Counted from the stretch's first letter, positions 43,101-52,407 are shown. The stretch: DNA of 64,000 nucleotides from Burkholderia sp. NRF60-BP8 (GCF_001522585.2 NZ_CP013374.1:434001-498000); one strand, 5' to 3'. The notes: generated by a model from the sequence alone, not told the origin. A program made the numbers and translations.

Positions 43101-46006
43101 ACGTCGTCGGGCGTGCCCGCGCACAGCACGCGGCCGCCGCCGTCGCCGCCTTCCGGGCCGAGATCGATCAGCCAGTCGGCCGCGCGGATCACGTCGAGAT
43201 TGTGCTCGATCACGATCAGCGAATGGCCGGCCGCGAGCAGCTTGCCGAACGCCTGCATCAGCTTCGCGATGTCGTCGAAGTGCAGCCCGGTGGTCGGCTC
43301 GTCGAACATGAAGAGCTTCGCGCGCGCGATGCGCGCCTCTTCCGTCGCGACCCGGCGGCCGTTGGCCGCCGCCGCCGACTCGGCGAGGAAGCCGGCGAGC
43401 TTCAGGCGCTGCGCCTCGCCACCCGACAGCGTCGGCACCGGCTGGCCGAGCTTCACGTATTCGAGGCCGACGTCGACGATCGGCTGCAGCACGCGCAGCA
43501 CCTCGGCATCGGTCGCGAAGAACGCGGCGGCTTCGCTGACGGTCAGGTCGAGTACATCGGCGACGTTCAGCGCGCGGCCGTCGCGCTCGATGCGCACTTC
43601 GAGAATCTCGGCGCGGTAGCGGCTGCCGTCGCAGTCCGGGCAACGCAGGTAGACGTCGCTCAGGAACTGCATCTCGATGTGTTCGAAGCCCGAGCCGCCG
43701 CAGGTCGGGCAACGGCCGTCGCCCGAGTTGAAGCTGAACGTGCCGGCGCCGTAGCCGCGCTGCAGCGCGAGCGGCGCCTTCGCGAACAGCTTGCGGATTT
43801 CGTCGAACGCGCCGACGTAGCTCGCCGGGTTCGAGCGCGTGGTCTTGCCGATCGGCGACTGGTCGACGAACACGACGTCGCCGACCTGGTCGGCGCCCGT
43901 GAGGCGGCGGAACGCGCCCGGCGACTCGGTCGCCTTGCCGTGGTGTCGCGCCATCGCCGGGTACAGCACGTCCTGCAGCAGCGTGGATTTGCCGGAGCCG
44001 GACACGCCCGTCACGCACACGAGCCGCTGCAGCGGAATCTCGACCGTGACGTCGCGCAGGTTGTGCTCGGTCGCGCCTTCGAGCACGATGCGCGGCGTGC
44101 TCGCATCGACTGGACGGCGCGCCCAGTTCGACGCATGCGCGACGTGCTTGCGGCCGCCGAGATACTCGCCCGTCAGCGTGTGCGCGGAACGGATGTCGCC
44201 CGGCGTGCCGTCGTACACGATCGTGCCGCCGCGTTCGCCCGGGCCGGGGCCCATGTCGATCAGTCGATCGGCCGCGAGCATCACCGACGGATCGTGCTCG
44301 ACCACGACCAGCGTGTTGCCCGCGTCGCGCAGCCGCTGCATCGCCTCGACGATCCGCGTGAGATCGCGCGGATGCAGCCCGATGCTCGGCTCGTCGAGCA
44401 CGAACAGGGTTTTCGTGAGCGACGTGCCGAGCGCGGTCGTCAGGTTGATCCGCTGCACCTCGCCGCCCGACAGCGTACGGCTCTGCCGGTCGAGCGTCAG
44501 GTAGCCGAGCCCGACGTCGCACAGGTATTTCAGCCGCGTGCGCACTTCGGCGAGCAGCAGCTTCAATGCATCGTCGAGCAGCGCGCTCGGCAGGACGATT
44601 TCGTCGAAGAAGCGCCGGATGCGCTCGATCGGCAGCAGCATCAGGTCGTGCACGGTCAGGCCCGGCAGCGCTTCGAGCTGCGCGCGGCTCCAGTCGACGC
44701 CGCGCGGCATGAAGCGATCGGCCGGCGCGAGCACGCTGTCGGCATTCTCTTTCGAGCCGAGCCGCCATTGCAGCGATTCCGTCTTCAGGCGCGCGCCGCC
44801 GCACACGTCGCACGGCGTGTAGCTGCGGTATTTCGACAGCAGCACGCGGATGTGCATCTTGTACGCCTTCGATTCGAGGTAGCCGAAGAAGCGCTTCACG
44901 CCGTACCACTGGCTCTGCCACTTGCCGTTCCAGTCCGGCGAACCGTCGACGACCCAGTCGCGCTCGGCATCCGTCAGCTCGGACCACGGCACGTCGCGCC
45001 GGATGCCGGCCTTCGCCGCGTAGCGCATCAGGTCGTCCTGGCACTCTTTCCACGCGGGCGTCTGCATCGGCTTGATCGCGCCGCCGCGCAGCGTCTTGCG
45101 CGCATCGGGAATCACGAGGCCGAGATCGACGCCGATCACGCGGCCGAAGCCGCGACAGGTTTCGCACGCGCCGTACGCCGAGTTGAACGAGAACAGCGCC
45201 GCTTGCGGCTCCGCGTAGCGCAGGTCGCTGTCGGGATCGTGCAACCCGGTGGAGAAGCGCCACACCTGCGGCTCGGCGACCGCGTTGTCCGCCTCCGGCG
45301 CCAGCACGTACACGTTCACGCGGCCCGCGCCGCGCTTGAGCGACGCCTCGATCGCCTCGACCACCCGTACCTTGTCGGCCTGCTGCACGCGGAAACGGTC
45401 GGCCACCACGTCGAGCACCTTGCGCGGCCCGGTGGGCGACGCGATTTCGCGCTGCGCCTGCACGCGCGTGTAGCCGCTCGCCGACAGCCATTGCGCGATT
45501 TCCTCGTCGGACACCGCTTCCGGCAATTCGACCGGGAACGTGACGACGACGCGCGGATCGCCCGCCTGCGTACGCGCGACGAGTTCCGCGTAGATCGTCT
45601 CCGGCGTATCGTGCCGCACCTGCCGCGCGGTCTTGCGGTCGAACAGCTCGGCCGCGCGCGCGTACAGCAGCTTCAGGTGGTCGTTCAGCTCGGTCATCGT
45701 GCCGACGGTCGATCGCGAGCTGCGAACCGGATTGGTCTGGTCGATCGCGATCGCGGGCGGCACGCCGTCGACGCGCTCGACCTGCGGGCGATCCATCCGG
45801 TCGAGAAACTGCCGCGCGTACGCGCTGAAGGTTTCGACGTAGCGCCGCTGGCCCTCCGCGTACAGCGTGTCGAACACGAGACTCGACTTGCCGGAGCCCG
45901 ACGGGCCGGTCACGACCGTCATTTCGCCGGTGCGCAGGTCGAGATCGAGATTCTTGAGGTTGTGCTGACGTGCTCCGCGAATGCGGATCAGATTGCTGGA
46001 TGACAA
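40112..46006 (-). CDS. uvrA: Giant tandem UvrA-like excinuclease subunit A (four ATPase modules)
   Basis: 1964 residues, about twice the usual UvrA length of 940. Two complete UvrA units follow each other: four Walker A motifs (G-P-S-G-S-G-K-S-S, then three G-V-S-G-S-G-K-S-T) and four ABC signatures (L-S-G-G-E-V-Q-R, L-S-G-G-E-A-Q-R x3). Several C-x-x-C zinc pairs (for example C-P-T-C-G-G-S-G, C-P-A-C-E-G-Q-G) are kept. A standard UvrA acts as a dimer in nucleotide excision repair; here a dimer may be encoded in one chain. It starts with TTG after GGCAGG. A LexA box lies 127 bp upstream. A separate normal uvrA elsewhere is likely. Confidence 0.95.
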   Translation of the reverse strand: MSSSNLIRIRGARQHNLKNLDLDLRTGEMTVVTGPSGSGKSSLVFDTLYAEGQRRYVETFSAYARQFLDRMDRPQVERVDGVPPAIAIDQTNPVRSSRSTVGTMTELNDHLKLLYARAAELFDRKTARQVRHDTPETIYAELVARTQAGDPRVVVTFPVELPEAVSDEEIAQWLSASGYTRVQAQREIASPTGPRKVLDVVADRFRVQQADKVRVVEAIEASLKRGAGRVNVYVLAPEADNAVAEPQVWRFSTGLHDPDSDLRYAEPQAALFSFNSAYGACETCRGFGRVIGVDLGLVIPDARKTLRGGAIKPMQTPAWKECQDDLMRYAAKAGIRRDVPWSELTDAERDWVVDGSPDWNGKWQSQWYGVKRFFGYLESKAYKMHIRVLLSKYRSYTPCDVCGGARLKTESLQWRLGSKENADSVLAPADRFMPRGVDWSRAQLEALPGLTVHDLMLLPIERIRRFFDEIVLPSALLDDALKLLLAEVRTRLKYLCDVGLGYLTLDRQSRTLSGGEVQRINLTTALGTSLTKTLFVLDEPSIGLHPRDLTRIVEAMQRLRDAGNTLVVVEHDPSVMLAADRLIDMGPGPGERGGTIVYDGTPGDIRSAHTLTGEYLGGRKHVAHASNWARRPVDASTPRIVLEGATEHNLRDVTVEIPLQRLVCVTGVSGSGKSTLLQDVLYPAMARHHGKATESPGAFRRLTGADQVGDVVFVDQSPIGKTTRSNPASYVGAFDEIRKLFAKAPLALQRGYGAGTFSFNSGDGRCPTCGGSGFEHIEMQFLSDVYLRCPDCDGSRYRAEILEVRIERDGRALNVADVLDLTVSEAAAFFATDAEVLRVLQPIVDVGLEYVKLGQPVPTLSGGEAQRLKLAGFLAESAAAANGRRVATEEARIARAKLFMFDEPTTGLHFDDIAKLMQAFGKLLAAGHSLIVIEHNLDVIRAADWLIDLGPEGGDGGGRVLCAGTPDDVKACAESHTGVALLQYDRAMDGAAAAADEGVPLQAVLSAARARRAVEGEDVVRIVNAREHNLKSLDVDIPHGKFNVITGVSGSGKSTLAFDILFHEGQRRYLESLNAYARSIVQPAGRPEVDAVYGIPPTVAIEQRLSRGGRKSTVATTSEVWHFLRLLYVKLGLQHCIHDGTPVTSQSVESIAAQLLRDHRGEHVGLLAPLVVNRKGVYTDLAKWAKARGSTHLRVDGEFVTVDPWPKLDRFREHTIELPVADIVVSPDNEAELRRRLDETLELGKGVMHLLAPLDGLHDAMRNDHSTAGVGAVKVLSVKRACPVCGTSYPELDPRMFSYNSKHGWCTTCVGTGVTLTREQRAAYDDTVLAEDGRGREQTLPSDEQEPEGVGNEPCPDCGGTRLNPTARAVTFDAHPIVEVAQWTVSDTRRWIDALELAGRDAQIARDIVSEIGSRLAFLEEVGLGYLSLDRAAPSLSGGEAQRIRLAAQLGSNLQGVCYVLDEPTIGLHPRDNQILLDALRKLGDKGNTLVVVEHDEDTIRRADHIIDVGPGAGKRGGTLVAQGAVADLAAQAESVTGRLLAQPMLHPLQPRRSVSLPGKKGGAAVPEAWLTVYGARLHNLRDVTVGIPLARLVAVTGVSGSGKSTLARDVLMTNLLDAVGRSVLSSPATRRARKAAQQDAPAAERRSSVLARSAPRPSLNVTHAWQGCESLSGWEQIDRVLEVDQTPIGKTPRSCPATYIGVWDTIRKLFADTLEARARGYTASRFSFNTGDGRCPACEGQGVRTIGMSFLPDVKVPCDVCHGQRFNPETLAVTWRGRNIGDVLTMEIDEAVEFFAPISNIAHPLQLMKDVGLGYLTLGQPSPTLSGGEAQRIKLVTELTKVRDDVTRRGQKAPHTLYVLDEPTVGLHMADVAKLIRVLHRLVDAGHSVVVIEHDLDVVAEADWIIDLGPEGGVGGGTIVAAAPPEALVQVKASHTGQALKPVLARTAVEGAEAARQGAARVG

Positions 46007-46132
46007 TTTGCCTGCCCGTCTGAATGAGTTAGCCAGAGTTCACGGTGCCGGAACGCTGCGGCGGATGCCCGCAGGCGCGGCGCGGACCGCGACGAGGGAT
46101 GCTGCGCGCGGTCCGGTTCGACGCATACTATA

Positions 46133-46148
46133 CTGTATATTCATACAG
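46133..46148 (-). promoter_or_regulatory. LexA (SOS) box
   Basis: CTGTATATTCATACAG fits the proteobacterial LexA consensus CTGT-N8-ACAG with an AT-rich core, preceded by TA. It lies upstream of the uvrA-like gene, which points away from it. The gene on the other side (46259) ends here, so the box most likely represses the uvrA-like gene. Confidence 0.9.
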
Positions 46149-46258
46149 CTTTCCATGAACGGGCCATGACCGGGCATTTGTCGCCGGAGCGCGAAAGTGC
46201 ACGACCGCGCCGCCCCGCCTTCGCCGAATCGGGCGGCCGACCGGGCACGACGCTCGCG

Positions 46259-46474
46259 CTACGCGGGTTTGCGCAGCGGTTCCAGCAGGTGCCGCAAGCC
46301 GTTATGGTCGATCTCGTGCATGAGCGCGAGCTGTCGGCCGAGTTCGCCGCGCGGGAACCCTTCGCGCGCCAGCCAGTTGAGGTAAGGTCCGGGCAGGTCG
46401 GCAATGAGTCGGCCCTTGTATTTTCCGAAGGGCATCGTGACGGCGACAAGACGTTCGAGATCGGGGGCATGCAT
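46259..46474 (-). CDS. DUF3820-family small protein
   Basis: 71 residues. It matches the short conserved family with M-P-F-G-K-Y-K-G, L-P-G-P-Y-L-N-W-L-A-R-E-G-F-P and L-M-H-E-I-D-H-N-G-L, related to the C-terminal regions of some exonuclease and helicase-associated proteins. Function unknown. The start M-H-A-P-D-L-E-R-L is chosen because the homology begins there; upstream codons are arginine-rich and shadow-like. It precedes the LexA box and uvrA-like gene on the same strand. Confidence 0.85.
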   Translation of the reverse strand: MHAPDLERLVAVTMPFGKYKGRLIADLPGPYLNWLAREGFPRGELGRQLALMHEIDHNGLRHLLEPLRKPA

Positions 46475-46686
46475 GCGCGTATTGTGCCCGGCTTTCCGCT
46501 CTCCCGCGCGTCGCGGCCGCGCCGCGCGCCTCGCCGCTCCATGCCGGCCCATGGCCGCGAATCCGGCCCTTCGCAGCAGCCGAATCGACCAACCGACCCC
46601 GGATGGCGGCCGGGACTCGCATCGGCCGCCGACTTCCTTCGTGCCTGCTAGACTGGAATTTCCCCCTGCACACCCTGGAGGGAATC

Positions 46687-46875
46687 ATGATGTCCACCTA
46701 CGTCGTGAAGACCGGCGAGCAGTTCCTGTGCACCGCCGAGGACGGCGATATCGGCATGGCGCCGGCCATCGAGGATGCCGCATCCTTTAGTTCGTACGAC
46801 GAAGCGGAGAAAGCCGCGAGCGCGCATGCCGACCCGGGATACGAGATCGTGGCCGTCTGCATGATCAGGCACTGA
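46687..46875 (+). CDS. Small acidic protein, 62 aa, unknown function
   Basis: Strong ribosome-binding site (CTGGAGGGAATC before ATGATG). The sequence has T-G-E-Q-F-L-C-T-A-E-D-G-D-I-G-M, S-Y-D-E-A-E-K-A-A-S-A-H and a final C-M-I-R-H. It reads as a small folded domain of the type found in many single-gene Burkholderia hypotheticals. No partner is evident. Confidence 0.75.
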   Translation: MMSTYVVKTGEQFLCTAEDGDIGMAPAIEDAASFSSYDEAEKAASAHADPGYEIVAVCMIRH

Positions 46876-47072
46876 ACGCCGATCCGCGGGCTGGTGCGGA
46901 TAACGGTCCGCGGGCCGGGCGCAACTCGCCGTGCGGGCGGCGTCCATGCGACCGCCGCACGCGCACGCCGCGCCGGGCCTGTCCCGCCGCCTTCGTCCGC
47001 ACCGGGCATCCTTGCCGCAAGCGAGCCGTCCGGCTTCGACGGCCGCGCTTGCGGCGACCCGGTCACGGCGTC

Positions 47073-47735
47073 CTACTTCTGCAGCGAGATTTCCACGCGA
47101 CGATTGCGCGCGCGCCCTTCGGCGGTATCGTTCGATGCGGCCGGACTGGCTGCCCCGTGACCGGCCGCGGCAAACGAATCCGCCTTCAGCCCGTGTTCGC
47201 GCAAGTAGGCGGTAACGGCATCCGCCCGGCGCTTCGACAGCGCCTGATTGTGCGCATCGGAACCGGTCGCGTCGGTATAGCCGTCCACTTCCACGCGGGA
47301 GAAATGCCGGTCGGCCTGCTGGTTGAGCAGCGTGTCGAGCGCGGCGGTGGCCGCGGGCGTCAGCACGGCCGAGTCGGTCGCGAAGTACGCATCGCCGGTC
47401 AAGCTCACCTTCTCGACCGGCGCGGGCGCCGGCGCAACGGCCGCGGCGGCTGGTGCGGGCGCCGCGCCGCACTGGAACACGATCGAATGCGGATCGGCGC
47501 CGTCGCGGTACGGCGTGGTGGTGTCGACGAGGCGTACGGGCTCGTTGCCGCACATGCGTGTCGCGACCTTCATGCAGGTCTTCGCGGTCGACAGGATGCC
47601 GTGGCAGTCGACCTGGAACGTGCGGATGCCGTTGCGCGACTGCAGTTCGTACGCGTTGTACGTCGGCCCCGACGCACTCGAACAGGCCGCGAGGGAAACG
47701 ACGGACGCCAGCAGTGCAAGATGGATGTTTTTCAC
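47073..47735 (-). CDS. OmpA-family outer-membrane lipoprotein
   Basis: 220 residues from a GTG start (CGGAG site). The lipoprotein signal has lipobox L-A-A-C (V-S-L-A-A-C-S-S). A domain with four Cys (about 40-90) and an Ala/Pro linker follow. The OmpA-C peptidoglycan-binding domain has V-D-G-Y-T-D-A-T-G-S, N-Q-A-L-S-x-R-R-A-D-A-V and R-x-R-N-R-R-V-E-I. It lies directly downstream of the trimeric autotransporter on the same strand and may anchor or support the adhesin at the cell wall. Confidence 0.93.
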   Translation of the reverse strand: MKNIHLALLASVVSLAACSSASGPTYNAYELQSRNGIRTFQVDCHGILSTAKTCMKVATRMCGNEPVRLVDTTTPYRDGADPHSIVFQCGAAPAPAAAAVAPAPAPVEKVSLTGDAYFATDSAVLTPAATAALDTLLNQQADRHFSRVEVDGYTDATGSDAHNQALSKRRADAVTAYLREHGLKADSFAAAGHGAASPAASNDTAEGRARNRRVEISLQK

Positions 47736-47850
47736 TTGATTACTCCGAGAATGCGATGGGCGCAGCGTGCGGCGCGGCCGCACGCGCATGCGTTTGCGTT
47801 CGGCGCGGCCCGCCCCGGCAACGCGTGCCGGAACGAGCCGCTGCGCGCGA

Positions 47851-50800
47851 TCACTTCCACTGATACAGCATGCCCGCGCCGACGACGCGCTGGCTGCCGG
47901 CGAAACCGCCGTTCAGCGTCGCCTTCAGGTTCTCCGTGATGCGCGCCTGCATGCCGACCGCCATGGCCTTCTGGCCCTGGAACGTCGCCGTGCCGACCCC
48001 CATCGCGAAGTTCGAATCGCGGTCCATGTGCGGGATCGACGCCATCGCGGCGGTCGCGGCGATCCCCTCGCGGGCCATCGAATCGGTCTGCTGGATCTGC
48101 TGCTGCATCTGCGTGAGCTGGTTGTTGACCGTGTTCAGCGACTGCGTGAACTGGTTCGATACCGCATTCAGCTGGTTCACGTTCACCGCGTCGGTGCCTT
48201 GCGTGCCGGCCGCGACGTTCACGACCTGACGCGCCGAATCCGCCGAGCCGACCGCGACCACGTTCGAGCGCCCGCCGTCGTTGCTGCCCGTGCCGAGCGC
48301 GGTCGAGTTGTTGCCCGATGCCGTCGAACCCACGCCGATCGCCGTGGAGCCGTTGCCCGACGCGAGCGCACTATTGCCGACCGCCGTGCTGTTCGAGCCC
48401 GATGCCACCGCCCCCGACCCGCCCGCCGACGAATTCGGCCCGGTCGAGCCCGGCGGCACGTTCGCGCCGGTCGGGTTCGTCGTGTACTGCCCGCCGAGGT
48501 TGGTCGTGCGCTGGTCGATCAGCGTCGTCAACTGGTTCGCGACCGAATCGAGCTGCGACACGTTCACCGCGTCGGTGCCGTTCTTGCCGGCGGCCAGCCC
48601 GGTGATCTGGCGATTGCCGATGTTCACTTCGCCGGCCGACGATTGCGGGCTGCTCAGGCCATATGCGACGTAGTTCGTCAGCGCGCCGACCGTGGTCAGC
48701 GAACCGGCGCCGAGCGCCACGCTGTTCGCGAACGTCGCCGATGCGCCGGCGCCGAGCGCGAGCGCATCGGTCGCCGTGCTGTGCGCACCGGAGCCGAGCG
48801 CGACGCTGCCCACGCTGACCGCCACCGCATTCGCACCCTGCGCGACCGACTGCGCGCCCGTCGCCGTCGCGCCGCTGCCCAGCGCGATCGCGTCGGCCTG
48901 CGCGGAACTCGCCGCCTGCCCGATGGCGACCCCGCCCGGCGCCGTCTGGTCGACGATCGCGCCGTTGCCGATGCCCACGCCGTTGTCGCCGTTGACGACC
49001 GTCGTCGGTCCCACCGCGACCGATTCCGCGCCGACCGCGAGCGAATCCGCCGCGGTCGAGTTCGCGTGGAAGTACTTCTGGGCCGTGACCGCGAACGACT
49101 GCAGCGCGCCGGTCAATTGCCGCACCGTCACCGCATCCTGCTGGCCGGTGCCGTCCGCGACGTTGGTGATCTGGCGGTACGTCTTGTTCGTCGCATCGCC
49201 GACCGATACCGCACCCAGCAGCGTCTGGTCGGTCGTGTTGAACGGGATCGACGCGGTGCCGTTGCGGATGATGCCCGAGGACGGCACCACGGCGCGGTCG
49301 GCCACCGAACCCGAGCCGAGCGCGATGCTGCCGTCCACCTTCGAGATCGCGTTCGGGCCGATCGCGACGCTGTCGACGCCTACCGCCTGGCTGTCCGGCG
49401 CGGTCGAATTCGCATGGAAATACTTGATGCCGTGCGCGTTGATGTTGTCGATCGCGGAGCCGACGTTGTTGTTGATCGTCGTGGAGCCGTCGCTGTTGTA
49501 CGTCACGTACGACGGCGCCGAGATCGCGCCGGTGGTCGGATCGTAGGTGGCGCCGCCGCCGATCGCGCCGGCCGTGCTGTTGCCCAGGTTCGTGTTGTTG
49601 TTCGCGATCGAGCTCAGGCCAGTGGACAGCGAGCTCATGCCGGTCGACGTGGCAGTCGACAGCGAAGTCAGGTTGCTGTTCGTCGAGCTCAGGCCGGTGG
49701 ACAGCGAACCGACGATCGTCGAGGTCGACGTGGACAGCGACGTGATCGAGCTGTTGGTCGAGCTCAAGCCGGTGGACAGCGAGCCGACGACCGTCGAGGT
49801 CGACGTGGACAGTGACGTCAGGTTGCTGTTCGTCGAGCTCAGGCCGGTGGACAGCGAGCCGACGACCGTCGAGGTCGACGTGGACAGCGACGTCAGGTTG
49901 CTGTTCGTCGAACTCAGGCCGGTGGACAGCGAGCTGATGCCCGTCGACGTCGACGTCGACAGCGACGTCACCGTGCTGTTGGTCGAACTCAGGCCGGTGG
50001 ACAGGGAGCTGATGCCCGTCGACGTCGACGTGGACAACGACGTCACTGCGCTATTGGTCGAACTCAAGCCGGTGGACAGCGAACCGACGACCGTCGACGT
50101 CGACGTGGACAGCGAGGTGACCGCGCTGTTGGTCGAACTCAAGCCGGTGGACAGCGAACCGATGCCCGTGGACGTCGACGTGGACAACGACGCGATCGAA
50201 CTATTGGCCGACGACAGGCCCGTCGACGTGGACGTCGACAGCGACGTCACCGTGCTGTCGGTCGTGCTCAGCCCCGTGGACAGCGAACCGATACCCGTCG
50301 AGGTCGACGTGGACAACGACGCGATCGAACTATTGACTGACGACAGGCCCGTCGACGTGGACGTCGACAGCGACGTCACCGTGCTGTCGGTCGAACTGAG
50401 ACCGGTGGACAGCGAGCTGATACCCGTCGACGTCGAAGTCGACAACGACGTGACCGCGCTGTCGGTCGAACTGAGACCGGTGGACAGCGAGCTGATACCC
50501 GTCGACGTCGAAGTCGACAACGACGTGACCGCGCTGTTGGTCGAACTCAGGCCGGTGGACAGCGAGCCGATGCCCGTCGACGTCGACGTGGACAGCGACG
50601 TGACCGCGCTATTGGTCGAACTGAGGCCCGTCGACAACGACGAAACCCCGGTCGACAGCGACGTGATGCTCGACGCCGTCGACGTCGACAGCGAATCGAG
50701 TGCCGTGTTCGTCGCGGCGAGTTGCGAGCCGTTGATCGCATCCGTGCTCGACGAATCGATGCGCCCGGCCGCGACGTTGGTGATCTGGCGCTCGCTGCCC

Positions 50801-52407
50801 GCCTTGCCGACGCTGACGACGCTGGTCGGGTTGATGCCGTTGAAGTTGTACGTGACGCCGCCGATGACCGCGCTGGCCGTCGGATTCGGCGCGGCCGTCG
50901 TCGATCCCGAGCCGAGCGCGACATCGTTTGCGTTGTTGGCCACGGCCGATGCGCCGAACGCGACCGCTCCCGCCGCCGCCGCGGTCGACGTATTGCCCAG
51001 CGCCAGCGAACCCGTGCCCTGCGCGTTGTTGGTATTGCCGATCGCCACCGCGCCGTTGCCGTTCGCTGTGTTGTTCGAACCCATCGTGACCGCGCCGGTG
51101 CCGATCGCGCTGCTCGGATCGCCGATCGCGACCGCGCCGTCGCCGCTCACCGTCTGGCCGAAGCCGAGTGCGACGGCGCCCGTGCCGCTGAGCACCTTCG
51201 ACGCGTTGCCGCCCGCGATCGAACCCGCACCGGCGGTTGCGGCAACCGAGTTGGAATCGCCGATCGCGACGGTCGAGCCGGCAGCCGCGACGCTGTTGAT
51301 GCCGACCGCCGTCGCATTCGTCGCCGACGCCGTCGCCCCGGGCCCCAGCGCGCTGGAGGAAACGCCGGTCGCCAGCGCCAGATTGCCGAGCGCGGTCGCG
51401 AACTGCTGCGTCGCGGTCGCCTGCACGCCCGTCGCGATCGAACTGAGACCCGACGCATTGGCGTTCAGGCCGAATGCCACCGCATTGTCCGCGCCGGCAC
51501 GCGTGTTCGAGCCCATCGCGATCGAGCTCGTGCCGATCGACTGCGTGCCCGAGCCGGGCACGCCCGCGGTGCCGCCCCAGCCGATCGCGATCGACGAGGT
51601 GCCCGTCGCGCCGCTGTTGACGCCCATCGCGACGCCGGAATTACCGGAAGCCAGCGCCCCGCTGCCGACGGCCACGCCTGCCGCGCCCGAACTCGTTGAC
51701 TGGTTGCCGAGTGCGACGGACCCGGTGTCCGTGGCGTGCGACGCATAGCCGAGCGAGACGCTCTGCGCGCCCGCCGCGCTGGCACCGAGCCCCATCGCCG
51801 CCGCGTACTGGCCGGATGCCAGCGCGTTGTTGCCCAACCCGACGGCGGACACGCCGGTCGCCGCGGCGCCGCTGCCCATCGCGACCGAACCGCTTTGGGT
51901 CGCGCTCGACAAATTCCCGATCGCGACCGAATACGGGCCCGAGCCGATCGCCTGCACGCCCATCGCCACGCTGTTGACACCGTTCGCTTGCGAGTTGATG
52001 CCGACGGCCGTCGAACCGTCGGCCATCGCATGCGCACCCGGGCCCAGCGCCGTGGCCGACAAGCCCTGCGCCGTCGACAGGTTGCCCACCGCGGTGGAAT
52101 TCTGTTGCGCGGCGGTCGAACCGAGGCCGATCGAGATCGCCGTCACGCCGCCCGACGCGGTACCGCCATCCGGTGCGTACTGCGCATGGGCGCCCGCATG
52201 GAACAACGCCAGATATGCGGACGCCATCAGCATGGCGAGCCGTCGCGGCGAAGGCAGGCCCGCACGCGTCGCGCCGCTCGCGCTCGCGGCATGCGCCGCC
52301 GTGCGCCGCGACGACGCCACACGCTTGCCGCGTGCCCGGTCAAGCTCCGAAGCCGCAACCCAGGCTCCCAATGCTTCGTTCCAGATCGACTTGAACGACT
52401 TGTTCAT
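47851..52407 (-). CDS. Trimeric autotransporter adhesin (YadA/Hia family)
   Basis: 1518 residues. An extended signal-peptide region (M-N-K-S-F-K-S-I-W-N-E-A-L-G-A-W-V-A-A-S) leads to a signal peptide cleaved after A-H-A at about 75. YadA-type head repeats (A-V-G-x-x-S-x-A-x-G-x-x-S-x-A-x-G) run about 85-540. A Ser/Thr-rich stalk of about thirteen 25-residue repeats covers 583-932, followed by a second head region and necks (G-T-D-A-V-N-V-S-Q-L), then a C-terminal four-strand membrane anchor ending M-L-Y-Q-W-K. Trimers mediate adhesion and autoaggregation. The gene is separated by 1.5 kb from a divergent two-component system. Confidence 0.96.
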   Translation of the reverse strand: MNKSFKSIWNEALGAWVAASELDRARGKRVASSRRTAAHAASASGATRAGLPSPRRLAMLMASAYLALFHAGAHAQYAPDGGTASGGVTAISIGLGSTAAQQNSTAVGNLSTAQGLSATALGPGAHAMADGSTAVGINSQANGVNSVAMGVQAIGSGPYSVAIGNLSSATQSGSVAMGSGAAATGVSAVGLGNNALASGQYAAAMGLGASAAGAQSVSLGYASHATDTGSVALGNQSTSSGAAGVAVGSGALASGNSGVAMGVNSGATGTSSIAIGWGGTAGVPGSGTQSIGTSSIAMGSNTRAGADNAVAFGLNANASGLSSIATGVQATATQQFATALGNLALATGVSSSALGPGATASATNATAVGINSVAAAGSTVAIGDSNSVAATAGAGSIAGGNASKVLSGTGAVALGFGQTVSGDGAVAIGDPSSAIGTGAVTMGSNNTANGNGAVAIGNTNNAQGTGSLALGNTSTAAAAGAVAFGASAVANNANDVALGSGSTTAAPNPTASAVIGGVTYNFNGINPTSVVSVGKAGSERQITNVAAGRIDSSSTDAINGSQLAATNTALDSLSTSTASSITSLSTGVSSLSTGLSSTNSAVTSLSTSTSTGIGSLSTGLSSTNSAVTSLSTSTSTGISSLSTGLSSTDSAVTSLSTSTSTGISSLSTGLSSTDSTVTSLSTSTSTGLSSVNSSIASLSTSTSTGIGSLSTGLSTTDSTVTSLSTSTSTGLSSANSSIASLSTSTSTGIGSLSTGLSSTNSAVTSLSTSTSTVVGSLSTGLSSTNSAVTSLSTSTSTGISSLSTGLSSTNSTVTSLSTSTSTGISSLSTGLSSTNSNLTSLSTSTSTVVGSLSTGLSSTNSNLTSLSTSTSTVVGSLSTGLSSTNSSITSLSTSTSTIVGSLSTGLSSTNSNLTSLSTATSTGMSSLSTGLSSIANNNTNLGNSTAGAIGGGATYDPTTGAISAPSYVTYNSDGSTTINNNVGSAIDNINAHGIKYFHANSTAPDSQAVGVDSVAIGPNAISKVDGSIALGSGSVADRAVVPSSGIIRNGTASIPFNTTDQTLLGAVSVGDATNKTYRQITNVADGTGQQDAVTVRQLTGALQSFAVTAQKYFHANSTAADSLAVGAESVAVGPTTVVNGDNGVGIGNGAIVDQTAPGGVAIGQAASSAQADAIALGSGATATGAQSVAQGANAVAVSVGSVALGSGAHSTATDALALGAGASATFANSVALGAGSLTTVGALTNYVAYGLSSPQSSAGEVNIGNRQITGLAAGKNGTDAVNVSQLDSVANQLTTLIDQRTTNLGGQYTTNPTGANVPPGSTGPNSSAGGSGAVASGSNSTAVGNSALASGNGSTAIGVGSTASGNNSTALGTGSNDGGRSNVVAVGSADSARQVVNVAAGTQGTDAVNVNQLNAVSNQFTQSLNTVNNQLTQMQQQIQQTDSMAREGIAATAAMASIPHMDRDSNFAMGVGTATFQGQKAMAVGMQARITENLKATLNGGFAGSQRVVGAGMLYQWK
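49612..50660 (-). repeat. 75-bp tandem repeats encoding the adhesin stalk
   Basis: About fourteen degenerate 75-bp units encode S-L-S-T-G-L-S-S-T-N-S-A-V-T followed by S-L-S-T-S-T-S-T-G-I-G, with two shortened variants. All units keep the reading frame. Recombination between them can change stalk length without inactivating the gene. Confidence 0.88.

Noticed and set aside
40595..46003. 1802-codon open frame opposite the uvrA-like gene
   Set aside because: Arginine/alanine/valine-rich antisense shadow of a high-GC gene; no start signal and no domain.
49612..50660. CRISPR-like regular repeats
   Set aside because: 75-bp units are coding, contiguous and lack unique spacers.
49547..51748. Plus-strand frame rich in V-D-V-D-S-D repeats opposite the adhesin
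   Set aside because: Mirror of the Ser/Thr stalk codons; the adhesin frame has a signal peptide, heads and anchor.
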